Program-made: the position numbers and the translations under genes | DNA from: Embiotoca jacksoni | Taxonomy: Eukaryota > Chordata > Actinopteri > Embiotocidae | Assembly (NCBI GenBank): GCA_022577435.1 | Contig: JAKOON010000039.1 | Span: forward strand, 69,501-133,500 | DNA length: 64,000 nt | Direction of reading: 5' to 3' | Part shown: piece after piece, positions 49,896-61,600 of the stretch | Position numbering within the stretch: the stretch's first letter is position 1 | Layout: each line of letters starts with the position of its first letter | Notes under the pieces: generated by a model | Told to the model about the DNA's origin: nothing | Databases searched by the model: none | The model's input: only the letters and a program-made list of their open reading frames with translations

Positions 49896-52168
49896 CTAGG
49901 ACAAAAGGGTGTCAATACCTGCTGGGGTTAAGACCATGGCCTGCAGCAGGTCAGACAGGGAGACGATGCCCTTCACCACGTTGGCTCTGTCCACCAGGAC
50001 CAGCCGATGGACCTGGGATGGACAAGACAACACAGAAAGGGATCTTCTTTTATAATTCAGTCACACGATTTGATAAGAAATCTTAAAGAATATATATTTA
50101 AAAAAAAAAACATACCTCAGCTTCAACTATACGGTCTAAAATAGTTTCCAAGGTTTCATCGGGATAGCACTTCATCACTCCCTCAACATAACACGTGCGC
50201 CTGCGAACAGCCTCCTGCATTGTCATGTCCAGATTGTTGTAAGTCTTCTGGGCTGCTACATTCTGCCGTGGAGCAAAAGGAAGTATCAGTAAAAAATGCT
50301 ATGATGTGTAGCAGACTGTTGTAACTCGGCACGGGACGTTAGATTTCTGAACGGTACTTACAATGACATCAAATCTTGAGTAGAGTGCCACCACTTTGCC
50401 TGAAAAAACAAATCGTCGGATGCTGTAGTAGCCATCGACGCTAATACATACAGGTCTGAACATCACGCGTAATCTTTAAAAAGGCGAAGTAAGTATACCT
50501 CGTTCATCCACCACCGGCAGCGCAGACACCCGCCTCTCCACAAATATAGAGAGGGCATCATAAAGCGATGCTGTCTGCTGCACAGTGGCAATGTTCCTGA
50601 AGGTTCCTATCCCGAGCTCCTGGATCTGACGCTGTATAAATGCCGGCTTGGGAACTTTTTTCCCCTGAAAACATCCAAACACCGCAGTTGAAGAGGCACC
50701 GAGGCGCTTAAGGTTACGTCAAACGCAAACATCAGGCTTAAAGTGAGCTTACAAATATATGGAGGAACTTGAAGATCCTTTTGTGGGTCAGAATGTGCAG
50801 AACATTTCCAGACTCCGGGTCGATCACGGGCAGCCTGTGGATCTTATATCGGAGTAAGGAATAGATGGCGTCGAAGAGGCTGGGAGGAGGAGAGACAACA
50901 GAGGAGGGTGTAGCTCAGCAGGAAGGACACTCAAATCAAAGATCTCAGAGCGTTGCGTGCACTCACCTAGCCTCCGGAGAGATGCTGATGAGGACGCGAT
51001 TGGAGTACTCCAAGTACACATCTGGACACAAGAAGAGAGAGTTCAAATGTAAATTCACACAGCGGTGTACAGAGAGAGCGCCACTGATCTGTGCCGGTTA
51101 TTTACTTTGAAGTGAATCACCTCTCCATGTCTCAATCTTGTGGCTCTCCAGCTCGTACATCTGAACCTTTGGAGATAAAAAGACAAAGTCAACATTGTTA
51201 TAGATTACGAGAGGCAACCAAAATATTCCAACCGCAGATTACGTAAACTTGCTTTTATCGGTGTGGTTTATAATAAGGGTAGAGGGTGTCAAAAAATTAT
51301 CTGCGTAATCCTAAATATCTATGCTATCTTAAAATAGTGCCGATCCAAAGGAGTTTTATAGCTCTGAGCTGTTGAAATGTCATACTCGCCATCGGGGATC
51401 TGTAATAGCGGTGGAGGATGTTGATGAAATCTGTGATAGTCAGCATACCTGTGACAGACAAGGATTCATGTTGCCGTTATTAAGATTCAGAGGGACCGAT
51501 ACTACACTATGTGTATTCCATTAATGACCCGTCTTACCCACAAATCTTTGTAACTTGCTGTCCCATAGAGGTGCAGCCCTCAAGCCATTTGCCACCAGCG
51601 CAAAAAAGGCCTTTTTCACCTGTGGAGGAAGATAAATTCACACAGTCGGTGAAGTTTTACGTGCGACATATATATGAACAGCTTTTCATGCATCCTTACT
51701 TGTAGCGTGGTATCAAATATGACTAGTTTACAGCTGGTTGGAATGGCATCGTAGCAGCGGTGACTTTTCATGAAGTTCATGTAGACGGTGGCATCAGCCT
51801 CTAGGAGGAATTACAACAACCAGTTGTATACAGAGTGGATATAGATACGGATATACAGTACTTATGCGCACACACATACACAACATAAACACGTGCTCAT
51901 TATGCATGCTTACAAAGGCACAGATCCAAATGCAGCTAAATGGTTGTAGTTGTAATCTTACCTTGTTTATGCATCTCCTTCTTCTTTTCTGGGAATGACA
52001 CCTACAACACAGCGAGTGAAACATTCTCCACATGACCTTGTCAAAATGGCTAGAAATCTTCAAGCCTACTCATTTTCCCTGGTTTCAATAATAGCTTATT
52101 AAACTTCACAAACACCCCATAACTATGGTCACACCAAAGCAACAATTCACCTGTGAAGGAGGCTCCAT
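49896..52168 (-). CDS. prkag3: AMP-activated protein kinase gamma-3 regulatory subunit, short form
   Basis: Twelve exons give 331 residues: 52168-52151, 52001-51962, 51800-51700, 51619-51538, 51448-51390, 51166-51121, 51021-50967, 50879-50753, 50664-50499, 50399-50362, 50262-50116 and 50012-49896. AMPK gamma senses AMP, ADP and ATP through four CBS repeats in the alpha-beta-gamma heterotrimer. Seen: CBS1 with R67 in NGLRAAPLW, the equivalent of the pig RN- residue and unmutated here; IHRLPVID (H148, R149); VSALPVVDE; and VHRLVLVD (H295, R296). The end LTPAGIDTLLS resembles gamma-3, not gamma-1 or gamma-2, and the 2q35-type neighbours agree. The long N-terminal region of mammalian gamma-3 is absent, so the length equals gamma-1. 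The first exon could be internal: a T-rich tract and CAG precede AGTTATGG, so a longer 5' end is possible. Intron 51389-51167 uses a GC donor. Confidence 0.9.
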
Positions 52169-52526
52169 AACTCTGATGTTTGTCCATGAAAAACAAAAAC
52201 AAAAAAAAGAGAAAACTCAAGACTGTCGGTGACTGTTCGGTTTCCTACAAAGCGGTCAGGTCTATATTAGGAGCTCTCGAGTGGCACTTCGGGCCGAGGG
52301 GCGCCGAGTAGGGGAAGAAGAAGCTGGCACGGACTCAAGGGGAGGGAACACTTCACATTCTACCGAAACCAGACATCTGCTTCCCCTCTGCGTAAAAACT
52401 CTTATCGTCACTGTGCATTTACGGTTGCTGAAAGGAATGCATTAGCTTTTGAGAAGCATTTGTGATCTTGTTACATTGCCACTAATAAAACATACAGAGA
52501 GTTCGGTACTACTTGTTGCACTCCAG

Positions 52527-52628
52527 GTGGAAGATGACTTGGAGCAAAGAATTAAAAATATCTTTGGGCGTATACGACTTACCGAGGTCGACGCAGATGA
52601 CGGTTTCGCGTACGTCAGATTTGAAATG
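52527..52628 (+). other. Unassigned exon-like segment
   Basis: The plus strand reads cactccag|GTGGAAGATG... for 34 codons and then ATG|gtatga. It is therefore a 102-nt, phase 0-0 segment, or a terminal exon with a TGA two codons later. The translation (VEDDLEQRIKNIFGRI..., ...DDGFAYVRFEM) has normal protein composition. I do not recognise the family. No partner exon was found on this strand nearby, and the surrounding genes run on the other strand. Confidence 0.35.
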
Positions 52629-52807
52629 GTATGAAGTCTTGTTCTCTGTAAATGTCGAGGTTAGAGTGCTGTAAAGGTCTGTTAAAAGTTCAAACATGCA
52701 AAGCGTATCGTCGACGGACAAGTTGTGAACACAGTGTTTCAGAGAGATCCGTTGACGTATGATTCTGTTGATGTAGATAACAAACAAATCTCTCAAAGAA
52801 ATGCATT

Positions 52808-52813
52808 CTTTAT
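52808..52813 (-). terminator. Candidate polyadenylation signal, cnppd1
   Basis: AATAAA on the minus strand sits 1.3 kb past the cnppd1 stop, in AT-rich sequence. A closer candidate lies at about 53,968. Confidence 0.35.
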
Positions 52814-54122
52814 TGTTGTTTTTTTTGCATTTTATAATATTTGTACTTTACAGCATGTACAAAATTAAAGGACTTCGTGCTCCAAAGTGTATCAAATTCA
52901 AATGCTCAAAGCAATTTGTCAAAGGTTCAATTACAAAGTCAATGTCCGTGTGTAACTGTGTCCATAAAAATAACTCTTTACAATTTTCTCTGGTGTTTTT
53001 AAAAGATATGACGATGCAGTAATAATGGAGTGACATGTCCGGTTGAAGCCGGATGAGCAAATTCCAGACCGCATTAACATGAGGAACGCTGCAGGAAGCC
53101 TTTAACGTGTTATAATATAAAACCAAAAGCCAACTAGAAATTGCATGAAACCCCAGCAGCACATCTTTCATAAAGACTTTCCACATGGAGAAGAGGAAAC
53201 TCAAATCTCAGAAAATTGGCAATTACTCTGTTACAGGAAGGTGTTGCCACATCAAATGTCGTAAATGTTTTTGACTGCATTAAGAAAATGCTATAATATA
53301 GCTATAGCTATAAATAACCAGAATAAGAGGAGTGGGTGTGCTCTGTCTTTGATGCTTTCTCCTTCGTAAAGGGGAAAGTTATCAAGGACAGGTTTTGAAA
53401 AAAACAAACAAAAACAAAACAACTTTCTGGTGTATAAAAATCAGTGCTTGCAGCATGTGTATGACAGATGTCTGATGTAAACCTCCAACTGCATAAAGAA
53501 AAATATACGCTAACTTGAAGCAAATATGGCAAACCCAAAACGTATTTAGTCCCTTCTTCTCAGACCTCGATCATTAAACAAAAACGTAAGTGCTTAAACT
53601 CAACTTTCAGATATAAACAAAACCCTTCACACACATCCATCAACCTGCGTGAACAGCTTTAAGATTACTGCTCAGACGTGTTAACTCGAAACGCATTCAT
53701 CACAAAGGCCCTACATTACCGTCTGACAGGTCTGAACTTTCAAACATTGATAAATGTGGGTGGCAAAACAGTTTGGTTGCTGCTAAGAAAAACATTTAAT
53801 GACCTTCATATTCCTTGTGATGAAAGCTGCAGTAAAAAACAAGTTTCAGTGAATCAATCCAATGCTATGGCATCATAATGAAGTCAAATTTACTCTGCAG
53901 TATTGAACTATAAATTAATTTTCACCTCGTGCTGCGCCATCAAGCTCTCTCGCTCTGAAAAGTGCCTATTTATTTACTCTCGACTTGACTTGACTTGCCA
54001 CCTGTGTTCTAGATCTGTAAAAGTCCATAAAAACATAACTTGGGAGCAGGTGACGAGTCGTGAAAATAATGCTGGTGAAATTGCCAGAGTCCATTACTAC
54101 AGGTCGACAAGTTGCGATGTTA

Positions 54123-56502
54123 CTAACCGGGCATGAGCAGAGCTCGGACCTTGTCGACGGGGAGCATCGACTCCGGGTGGCAGCGTCGCAGCTGTACGGG
54201 AGGAAACGCTTCGAGGGGAGAGTTCAGATTTGGCTCCGCAGCTCCGAGGAAGCTGGAGGACAGCCACGATGCGTGATGCTGATGGTGAACGAGGGGACCG
54301 TGAACGAGGAGCGCCGAGGTGTTTTTTAGCTCGCACTGAAGAGGAGGGAGGGTTGCGAGACAGCCAGGACAGATGAAGGAGGCAGCAGACCAGGGTTCCA
54401 TTTCAGACTTCGGTTCAGGATGTATGTGACCCATTGAGGCGAGAAGGGAACCCCAGAGACACAAGACTGATGTCTGCGCAGAGGTCGGTGGGGGACTTTG
54501 TCTGTGCTGTTGGTTGATTCCCAGTGAGTCGGTCTGAAGGTTCAGACTCTTGTTAGCCGGGACGCAGCAGGGGAGGCGGTGGGCTGGAGCGGGGGCTTCT
54601 GGATTGAGGCTGGAAGTCTGAAGGTGGGCCACGCTGATCTCACCTGGAAGTGGAAGCAGGGGCTGGTCACTTCTGGAGAGGCTGAGCTGGTGCATCACAG
54701 CACTGGTGGCAATGAGTCCAGCCACACTGGTTAGATAGACCAAGCCAAGCATACAGGATACCTGACAAAAAAAAAAAAACAGGGTGAAATCTTACTATCA
54801 AACCTAATTATGATAATATTGCGATACATTATTAGAGGCGCAGACATTTCTTAATTCTAAGATGCAGTCAGAAAATATAACACGCTCTCCTACGGTGGCC
54901 CAACCCGCTAGATAAAAATCACTTGAATCCCTCCCACCTTTGTAAAGTGCTGGTAGATGGCTGTGAGGGCTTGACTCCATGCAGACTGCTCCAGAAGCAC
55001 ACAGAGGTCAGTGTAGGTGAACCAGCCGCGTTTCATCCCTTGTCGTTCCGCAATGCTGCAAATATGGAGGACAGAGTCAGAAATAAATCTTTAACAAAAA
55101 ACTTTTCACTGAATTGATGTAATTTGGGGATGGCTGACTATTTCTAACGAGCACTGCCATTTAGCATTGAACTTGTACACAGCTGATCACAAACCTGGCT
55201 TCCAGGTGACTTAGTATATCGAAGAAGTCATTTGGCTCCGTGAAGAGGCTCCACTCCTACAAGATACGACACAACAGTTAGGAACAGACCTTGAGCCAAA
55301 CACACACAAACAAACACACACACGCACTTACAATGGCGTTCAAGAAATTCATCTCCAGGTTATTGACCGTTTGGACATCCAGCTTCCCGGCTGCTCCCCA
55401 CTCGTCGTTGAAAACCTCTTCTTCCTCACCTTCGTCGTACAAGTACTTGCTGGCAACCATCTAAAATAAAAGTAAGAATTCAACGTGTTTGCCGGCAATA
55501 CATTGTTATACTCATTTACAGTATAGTCCCCATCAGCCTGAAAGCAAAAAGAACAAACTTTATTGTAAAAAATGAGTGGGGCACATACTATTAATAACAG
55601 CACCGCACATTTAAATGACCTTTAACCCTCAGGCACATACCATAGAGATCAGGAATAGGTCAGAGGAGGAGATCTTTTGCAGGTATTCTGGGTTTCTGTG
55701 TCGGAGTCTTTCAATGTAAACTAGAGCCAGCATCATGGCACACGGGGAGATGCAGGCCTCCCTGAAGAAACGAGGACATCCGGTTTAAAAACGCGTGACT
55801 GACGGTGACGTATTTTGTTCTTACAAAAATGCATAATACAGTACAAACCTGGCAACGTGAGAGGCATACTTCTTCTGGAGCTTTCGTATTGGGCTTGGGG
55901 CAGATTTCTGGAGGATTTCGACAGCTATATCTGCAATGCCCGGAAGCAGAAAGTCACCTTTGCACTTCACTGACTTTTCAGGTGTACTTCGATGACATAC
56001 ATTAAAAAAATTATTAAAAAGTGCTCACCTGTAACAGGGCAAGAGAGGGCGTCGAGAGAGACATCTCTGTCCAGGCCATAGTACAGTCGCTTTCTCACTC
56101 GCTCGGTCAGTTTTTGGTGTCCGGGGATGAACTGTGGAAACGAAAACATTAACCGGGCGATGTCAGCTTTCCGGTTGCATCAGATCAGCTAACGCGAGGC
56201 CCGTAGCTACGGAGAGTTAGCCTTGAAGCTAATGAACCGCTAACGTAATGCCATCCACTTTTTTATTTTTTTTTTAGCGTTTTAGAAATGTTAAAATAGA
56301 AAGTGTACAAGTTCAGTCGGTTACACGTAATCGAGATAGCCTCGCTATCTTCCCTCCTCGGATCCATATCCTGGATCGGGGGACCCCGCTGTAAACGTAA
56401 CGCGCCTTTTTTTCTTTTGGTCTTCGCTCGACAACATACCGTGAACTCCTGGAAGTCCGAAAACTGAAACGTCCTTTCGTTAAATAACGCGTCGAAATCC
56501 AT
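54123..56502 (-). CDS. cnppd1: Cyclin Pas1/PHO80 domain-containing protein 1
   Basis: Coding exons are 56502-56440, 56131-56029, 55930-55849, 55761-55641, an optional 55537-55520, 55460-55332, 55256-55195, 55055-54938 and 54761-54123. The product has 444 residues with the 18-nt exon and 438 without. The family has a cyclin-like fold related to PHO80-type cyclins and a C-terminal membrane segment; its partner and exact role are not established. Seen: the conserved start (FTFQ-like RTFQFSDFQEF), HQKLTERVRKRLYYGLD, the cyclin core SPCAMMLALVYIERLRHRNPEYL, the signature DEGEEEEVFNDEWGAAG, and WFTYTDLCVLLEQ. A hydrophobic helix (LGLVYLTSVAGLIATSAVM) is followed by a variable Ser/Pro/His-rich tail. 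The human protein has 410 residues. A four-codon upstream ORF (56522-56508) precedes the start. The neighbouring retreg2 and abcb6 match the human 2q35 cluster. Confidence 0.94.
55520..55537 (-). other. Candidate 18-nt in-frame microexon of cnppd1
   Basis: A strong pyrimidine tract ending TTTCAG precedes GCTGATGGGGACTATACT (ADGDYT), then GTAAAT. Both ends are phase 0 and it falls exactly at the LISM|MVASKY junction. Inclusion adds six residues that the human protein lacks. The following intron would be only 59 bp. Confidence 0.45.
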
Positions 56503-56507
56503 ATTTA

Positions 56508-56522
56508 CTATAGATCCAACAT
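56508..56522 (-). promoter_or_regulatory. Short upstream ORF in the cnppd1 leader
   Basis: The minus strand reads ATG TTG GAT CTA TAG and ends five bases before the cnppd1 start codon. If it lies within the transcript, it could lower initiation at the main ATG. Confidence 0.4.
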
Positions 56523-57341
56523 TTAGTCCGCCGAAATACTGAAGAGACGACTGCTTCGGCCTGGCCCGCCGCCGCCTTGTTTGGTAGCTTGACACGCGTC
56601 CTGACCGGGGACTGGAGCCTCCAGCTGTTCTCCTGCAGGAGGCAGCTGATGTTACACAATCAAGAAACTCACAAACTCGTAAAACAGAATTTATTGATCT
56701 GAACTTAAACAACAACAACAAATCACAATACTACAACCCAAAGCTTAAATAAATGTAAAAAAAAAAAAAAAAAAAAATCCATGACAGCTTTTACACCGAC
56801 TAATTTACGCTAATATATTCAGCAGGAAACACAAGCAATAGACTCAATGCAACAAGAGGCAGTGTTGAGGCTGTGATAAGAAGTTTTGTCATCCCCTTAT
56901 TTATCACAACTCTCCCTCTTGTAGCTTTAAATGATCTAAAACTCAGGTCAGAGATCATTTAAAGTTTCAACAGGAACAGAAAATGTCTATTTTGTCTTTA
57001 ACCAAATAATATGACATCACAAACTAACAAAAAGTCAACACGGAAATATAAAAACATAAATATGAACAAAATCAAATTGGTGGAAGGAAAAATACAACAC
57101 TTTGGACGCTATATATTTTAATGTAAATACAAATGTAGAGAAGAAGGCATGAGAGAACATGCACTCCTATACATTTCTTGAGAAGTCAACCATAAAAGGT
57201 ACATATTGTCATCCGTCTTTTCACTTGTAGTATTTGTTTGAACTCTTTGTCCAAGTCCCGACATAAAACCTGAGGTATAATCACAACCATGGTATATAAA
57301 GTGTATTTTACATTGAAACATAGTGTTAATACCTCCTCAGT

Positions 57342-57347
57342 TTTATT
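57342..57347 (-). terminator. Polyadenylation signal, abcb6
   Basis: TTTATT on the plus strand reads AATAAA on the minus strand about 290 bp downstream of the abcb6 stop codon. Confidence 0.5.
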
Positions 57348-57514
57348 AAGGCACCTTTCCTTTTATCCATGACTTGCCATTGCACATTTACTTGGAAAAC
57401 TCAAAGTAAATAACATTTTCACCTTGCCAAGTGTTCGATCACATTTAAATCAACTTTTTACGATTAATAAACGTGAAAGAAAGTAGAGTTTTCTGTTAAA
57501 CAATAAATACATTC

Positions 57515-57600
57515 AGAGCCAGGGCGACCTGAGAGCTGAGTGGTTACCACGTGGGCACGTATGCTCCGAGTCCCCAGTTTGATTCTCCACATCTCCTGTC
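57515..57600 (+). mobile_element. Possible degraded tRNA-derived SINE head
   Basis: The stretch carries an A-box-like GAGCTGAGTGGTTACCACG and, about 35 bp later, a B-box-like AGTTTGATTCT. These match the spacing and wording of a tRNA promoter with several substitutions. No L2-type tail follows, so it is a fragment. It lies inside the abcb6 3' UTR, antisense to the gene. Confidence 0.4.
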
Positions 57601-57638
57601 TGGCAAAAATGCCTCAAAACAAAGCTTTAAAAATACTT

Positions 57639-58645
57639 TCAGTTCCCGTGGTGGCCTGAGGAGGTTGACGGTGGCTGCAGTTTCTCAGACTTGCGATCTT
57701 TGGCTTCCGTGTCGGACGAGGAATCCGAGTCCTGGGCCTGCTGCTGGTTCATCCACATGTCTGTATACAAGCCTCCTTTGAGCAGCAATTCCTCGTGTCT
57801 TGGATGGAAAGATGTCCGTTACTTACAGTTCAGTGAAGATAAAAATGCATCGTATGGTTGATGGCGTGTCAATCTGAACAACGGGTCAGGAAGGTGCACT
57901 TACCGTCCCCGCTCAGCGATCCGGCCCTCGTTGATAACTAGAATCTGGTCGGCTCCGATGATGGTGGACAACCTTTAATACGAATAGTAAAAACATATGA
58001 CTCGTCACTGAAAACAATGAGTTTGCTTAAATGAATGCTTCAGAACAACTTAAAAACCACACAGAGGACATGGATCTCTTACCTGTGAGCTACTACAACT
58101 GTTGTACGATTGGCACAGACTTTAGTCAGGGAGGCCTGGATGTTGCGTTCTGTCTGCGTGTCCAGCGCCGATGTGGCCTGCAGAGACACGATGTTATAAA
58201 ACTGTAAATAACAGCCTTTTAAAGTAGTATAATAGTTGCCCAACACGCTTCTAAAAACTCATACATTTACACTAAAACTGAGCAGCAATGGATTCAGGAA
58301 AATCAATAGGACAATAAAGTTAATATTTTTAGAAGCTTCGATCGCTAGACTATAATGGATCAATAAATGGCATGAAATGACAGCTTCTGATCGTGTCTGA
58401 TACCTCGTCCAGCAGGATGATCTGTGGTGCTTTGAGGATAGTCCTGGCAATAGCAACCCTCTGCTTTTCTCCTCCGCTCAGCTTCAGACCTCTCTCTCCC
58501 ACCTGTGTATCGTAACCTGCCAGACACAAATACAGGCAAGTGGTGAAAAAAGTTTGCGCGCTACAGACGATGCTCGGGGATAAAATAGATAAACAAAACA
58601 AAAACAAAAATCTATGGCTGCTATTTCAGCAGAGTTAGAAGCTTG

Positions 58646-58678
<33 letters not shown>

Positions 58679-61600
58679 CAAAAGTTGAAAAAGCCCTCAA
58701 AGTTACATGCCGATAATAACAAAGACGGACATTACCTTCGGGGAAGGCCATGATCTGATCGTGGATATCCGCGGCTACAGCAGCCTCGTCCACCTCCTGG
58801 TCACTGGCAGAGACGCGGCCGTAGCGAATGTTATCCCGGATGGTGTCGTTGAAAAGCACCGTGTCCTGGGGGACCACGCCGATATGAGCTCGCAGAGACG
58901 TCTGCTTCACCTGAGGGAAACGCGATGAAGACAAAGTAATAACTGGACTGAGCCAGCTATATTAAAGACACTCTAACTTGGGCTTCTATTGCACATGGTA
59001 GCACGGGGCCAATTTATGCCTGGAGGAGAGTGATGACTTCCATTGCACATGATACAATGTACAGTGCCTTTTAATGCGTGTTAGGACAAGCTATTTAGCT
59101 CATTTGTCACTGTAACAAACATTCAATCTGTAACTAATGTTTGTTCATAATGTAAAGCTGTTTTATCAATAAAAATGAATTAACAATGTTTGTTTAAACT
59201 CCAATATCCAGAAATGAAACACCATATTTTATAATGCTGTTGAACTTCCCATCGAATTGAATTAGAAAACACCACAATCTACAATAAAAGTATTGTTTAT
59301 TATTAATTTTTTTTACCATGTAAATATATGCTACAGTACATACAGACATTTTAGACTATAAGTGATACTTGGAATTCTCGTGTACTAGCTCTGGTGCCAA
59401 AAACTTACTTTTGATATGTCCTGGCCATCGATGCGAATGCATCCTCCCTGAATGTTATAGAAACGGAAGAGCAGTCGAATGATGGTGCTTTTCCCAGATC
59501 CCGACGGTCCCACCTTGGGAAGATACATGGACAATAAAATTAACGATATTGCTGTAACAGCGAACGCAGGATGTAACGGTGAGGAGAAGGAAAACAAAAT
59601 TCTCACCAGTGCGACTGTATGTCCTGGAGGAACAGTGAAGGACACATCCTTGAGAATCTCCTTGCTGTAGAACAAAGACAATTTAAGAATGAGTGACGTA
59701 AGAAAACCACTTTGCACAAACGTTTTACCAAAACTATCAAAGTAAACATGAACCAACCCGTCCATGTAGCTGAAATAAACGTTCTCAAACTCCACTTTTC
59801 CCAGTTTATAGAGGAGATTGACTGCATTTACTTCATCTTTCACCTGCATAAAAGGAACATATACAGAATAATAATAATAAAAAAAAAAAAAGCACCAAAA
59901 CCAGTACTGATGTCACTGTTTAAAATATTCATCCGTTTCAAACGTACCTCCTCATCTTCTTCAAAAAGTTTGAACATGCTTTCCATGTCAATGAACGAAT
60001 TCTGGATCATTCTGCAGGAAAACAAAAGACACATCAACCACAAGAGGCACAGATCCTTACAGGGACGACGACAACAACAACAACTCATCAGAGCAAGCTA
60101 CTTATACTGTCAGGATTTTTCCCTTCTTACCTGTAGTAGGTTCCAAACCAGTTGAGGGGGGTGTACAGCTGGATGATGTAGGTACCGAAGAGAACAAAAT
60201 CTCCAACCTAAGATCAGAGGATTTTATAATGGTCAAACTGAATAGGACAACTCAAAGTAGCACTGCTATTCTTCATGTTTGGAACAGTAAAACATTCATT
60301 TAAACGTATTTCAAGACATCATCTCAAAAGTGCACAAGTCATTTATGCGTATTTGTGTGTCGGTACCTGAAACTTCCCCTCTGTGACGAAGTAAGCACAG
60401 AGCAGGGAGCCGGCCAGCAGCCCTGATCCGATGATGAGGTTCTGTGTCTGATTGAGGAAGGCCAGGGAAGCCTGGGCCTTCCACTCTGAAGCCTAGAATA
60501 AGAGGAGACGAGGACTGTTAGATGCGTGTTTCAAGATTTACTTGTACTTCGTAAATACAAACGTCTGACTTACCTGATACTTTAAGATGGCGCCCTCAAA
60601 GCGCTCGGCCTCATAGTTCTCTGCATTGTAGTATTTGACCTAAGAAAAACAGACAAACGGTAGAAAAAGAGTTTGTCTTTTTGTACTTTACGGTGCATCT
60701 TTGTTTCCTGAAACTTCTTAAGGATCCAAAAGAGAAAATGTTTGTTTGACGTACCGTCTCAAAGTTTAACAAGGAGTCGACGGCCTTCGACTTGGCGTTG
60801 TTGTCCTGCTTGTTCATGTCTCGTCTGTATTTGGTTCTCCATTCGGTGATGATGATGGTCAGAGCTGCACGGACACATCGACAGGCAGTCAGGACATTTT
60901 CAAGGAGGATTTAAATATCTTGCCTAAGACTTTGCTCGGCTACAGGAAAGTATAATAAAGTTAGAATTACAGTTATTACTTAAGTTCAGTGGACTTACTG
61001 AGATACAGAGCCATGCAGATGAAGACGATAAGGCCGAACCAGGCGTTGAAATAAGTGATGAAGTAGATGATAGAAATGACGATGTCGGCGATGGTGGGAA
61101 AGATGCTGAACACAATGTAGCTGTGGAAAAACATAGTTTTAGCAAATAGGAAAGTAAAACTTAACCCTGATTCTACTACGTACAGAATATTTGGAGTTGT
61201 TAGAATGCTTAGCTGAATCTACAGTTTTATTAAAGGGTCATCCATTCATTTATAACAATGTTATGTATAATCTATGAACCTCCATCTTTACCTGAGCAAG
61301 CTGTTAATGGAAGAGGTGCCACGGTCGATGCTGCGCAGCACGTCGCCGGTTTTGCGTCCCAGATGCCAGCGCAGGGAGAGGGAGTGCAAGTGGGCGAACA
61401 GACGCACCTGAACCACTCGGTTGGTGTACTGCTGCACCCGGATCCAGAAGAAAGAGCGCAAGTTGCTGACAAACCCCGAGGCGCCTGGGAAGAGACGGAG
61501 ACGATGTGGAAAGAGATAAACTGGCCGTGCAATACGAGACAGAGAATTAATGTGACCTTATGCATACAGAGCGTGAATAAATAAGTCCTACCTGCCCCTC

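Larger units (their letters stand above)
52169..54122. other. prkag3 upstream region and cnppd1 3' UTR
   Basis: Immediately upstream of prkag3 is a T-rich tract (minus strand) and then a GC-richer patch at 52,260-52,340. An isolated plus-strand exon-like segment occurs at 52,527-52,628. The rest is AT-rich. Minus-strand AATAAA sequences at about 52,808 and 53,968 are candidate cnppd1 polyadenylation signals. Confidence 0.5.
56503..57638. other. cnppd1 promoter side and abcb6 3' UTR
   Basis: The GC-richer part next to cnppd1 (56,503-56,640) is the probable promoter. Beyond a poly(A) run at about 56,758-56,777 the sequence is AT-rich without coding signal. A minus-strand AATAAA at 57,342-57,347, about 290 bp past the abcb6 stop, is the likely abcb6 polyadenylation signal. 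A degraded tRNA-like SINE head sits just before it in genome order. Confidence 0.5.
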
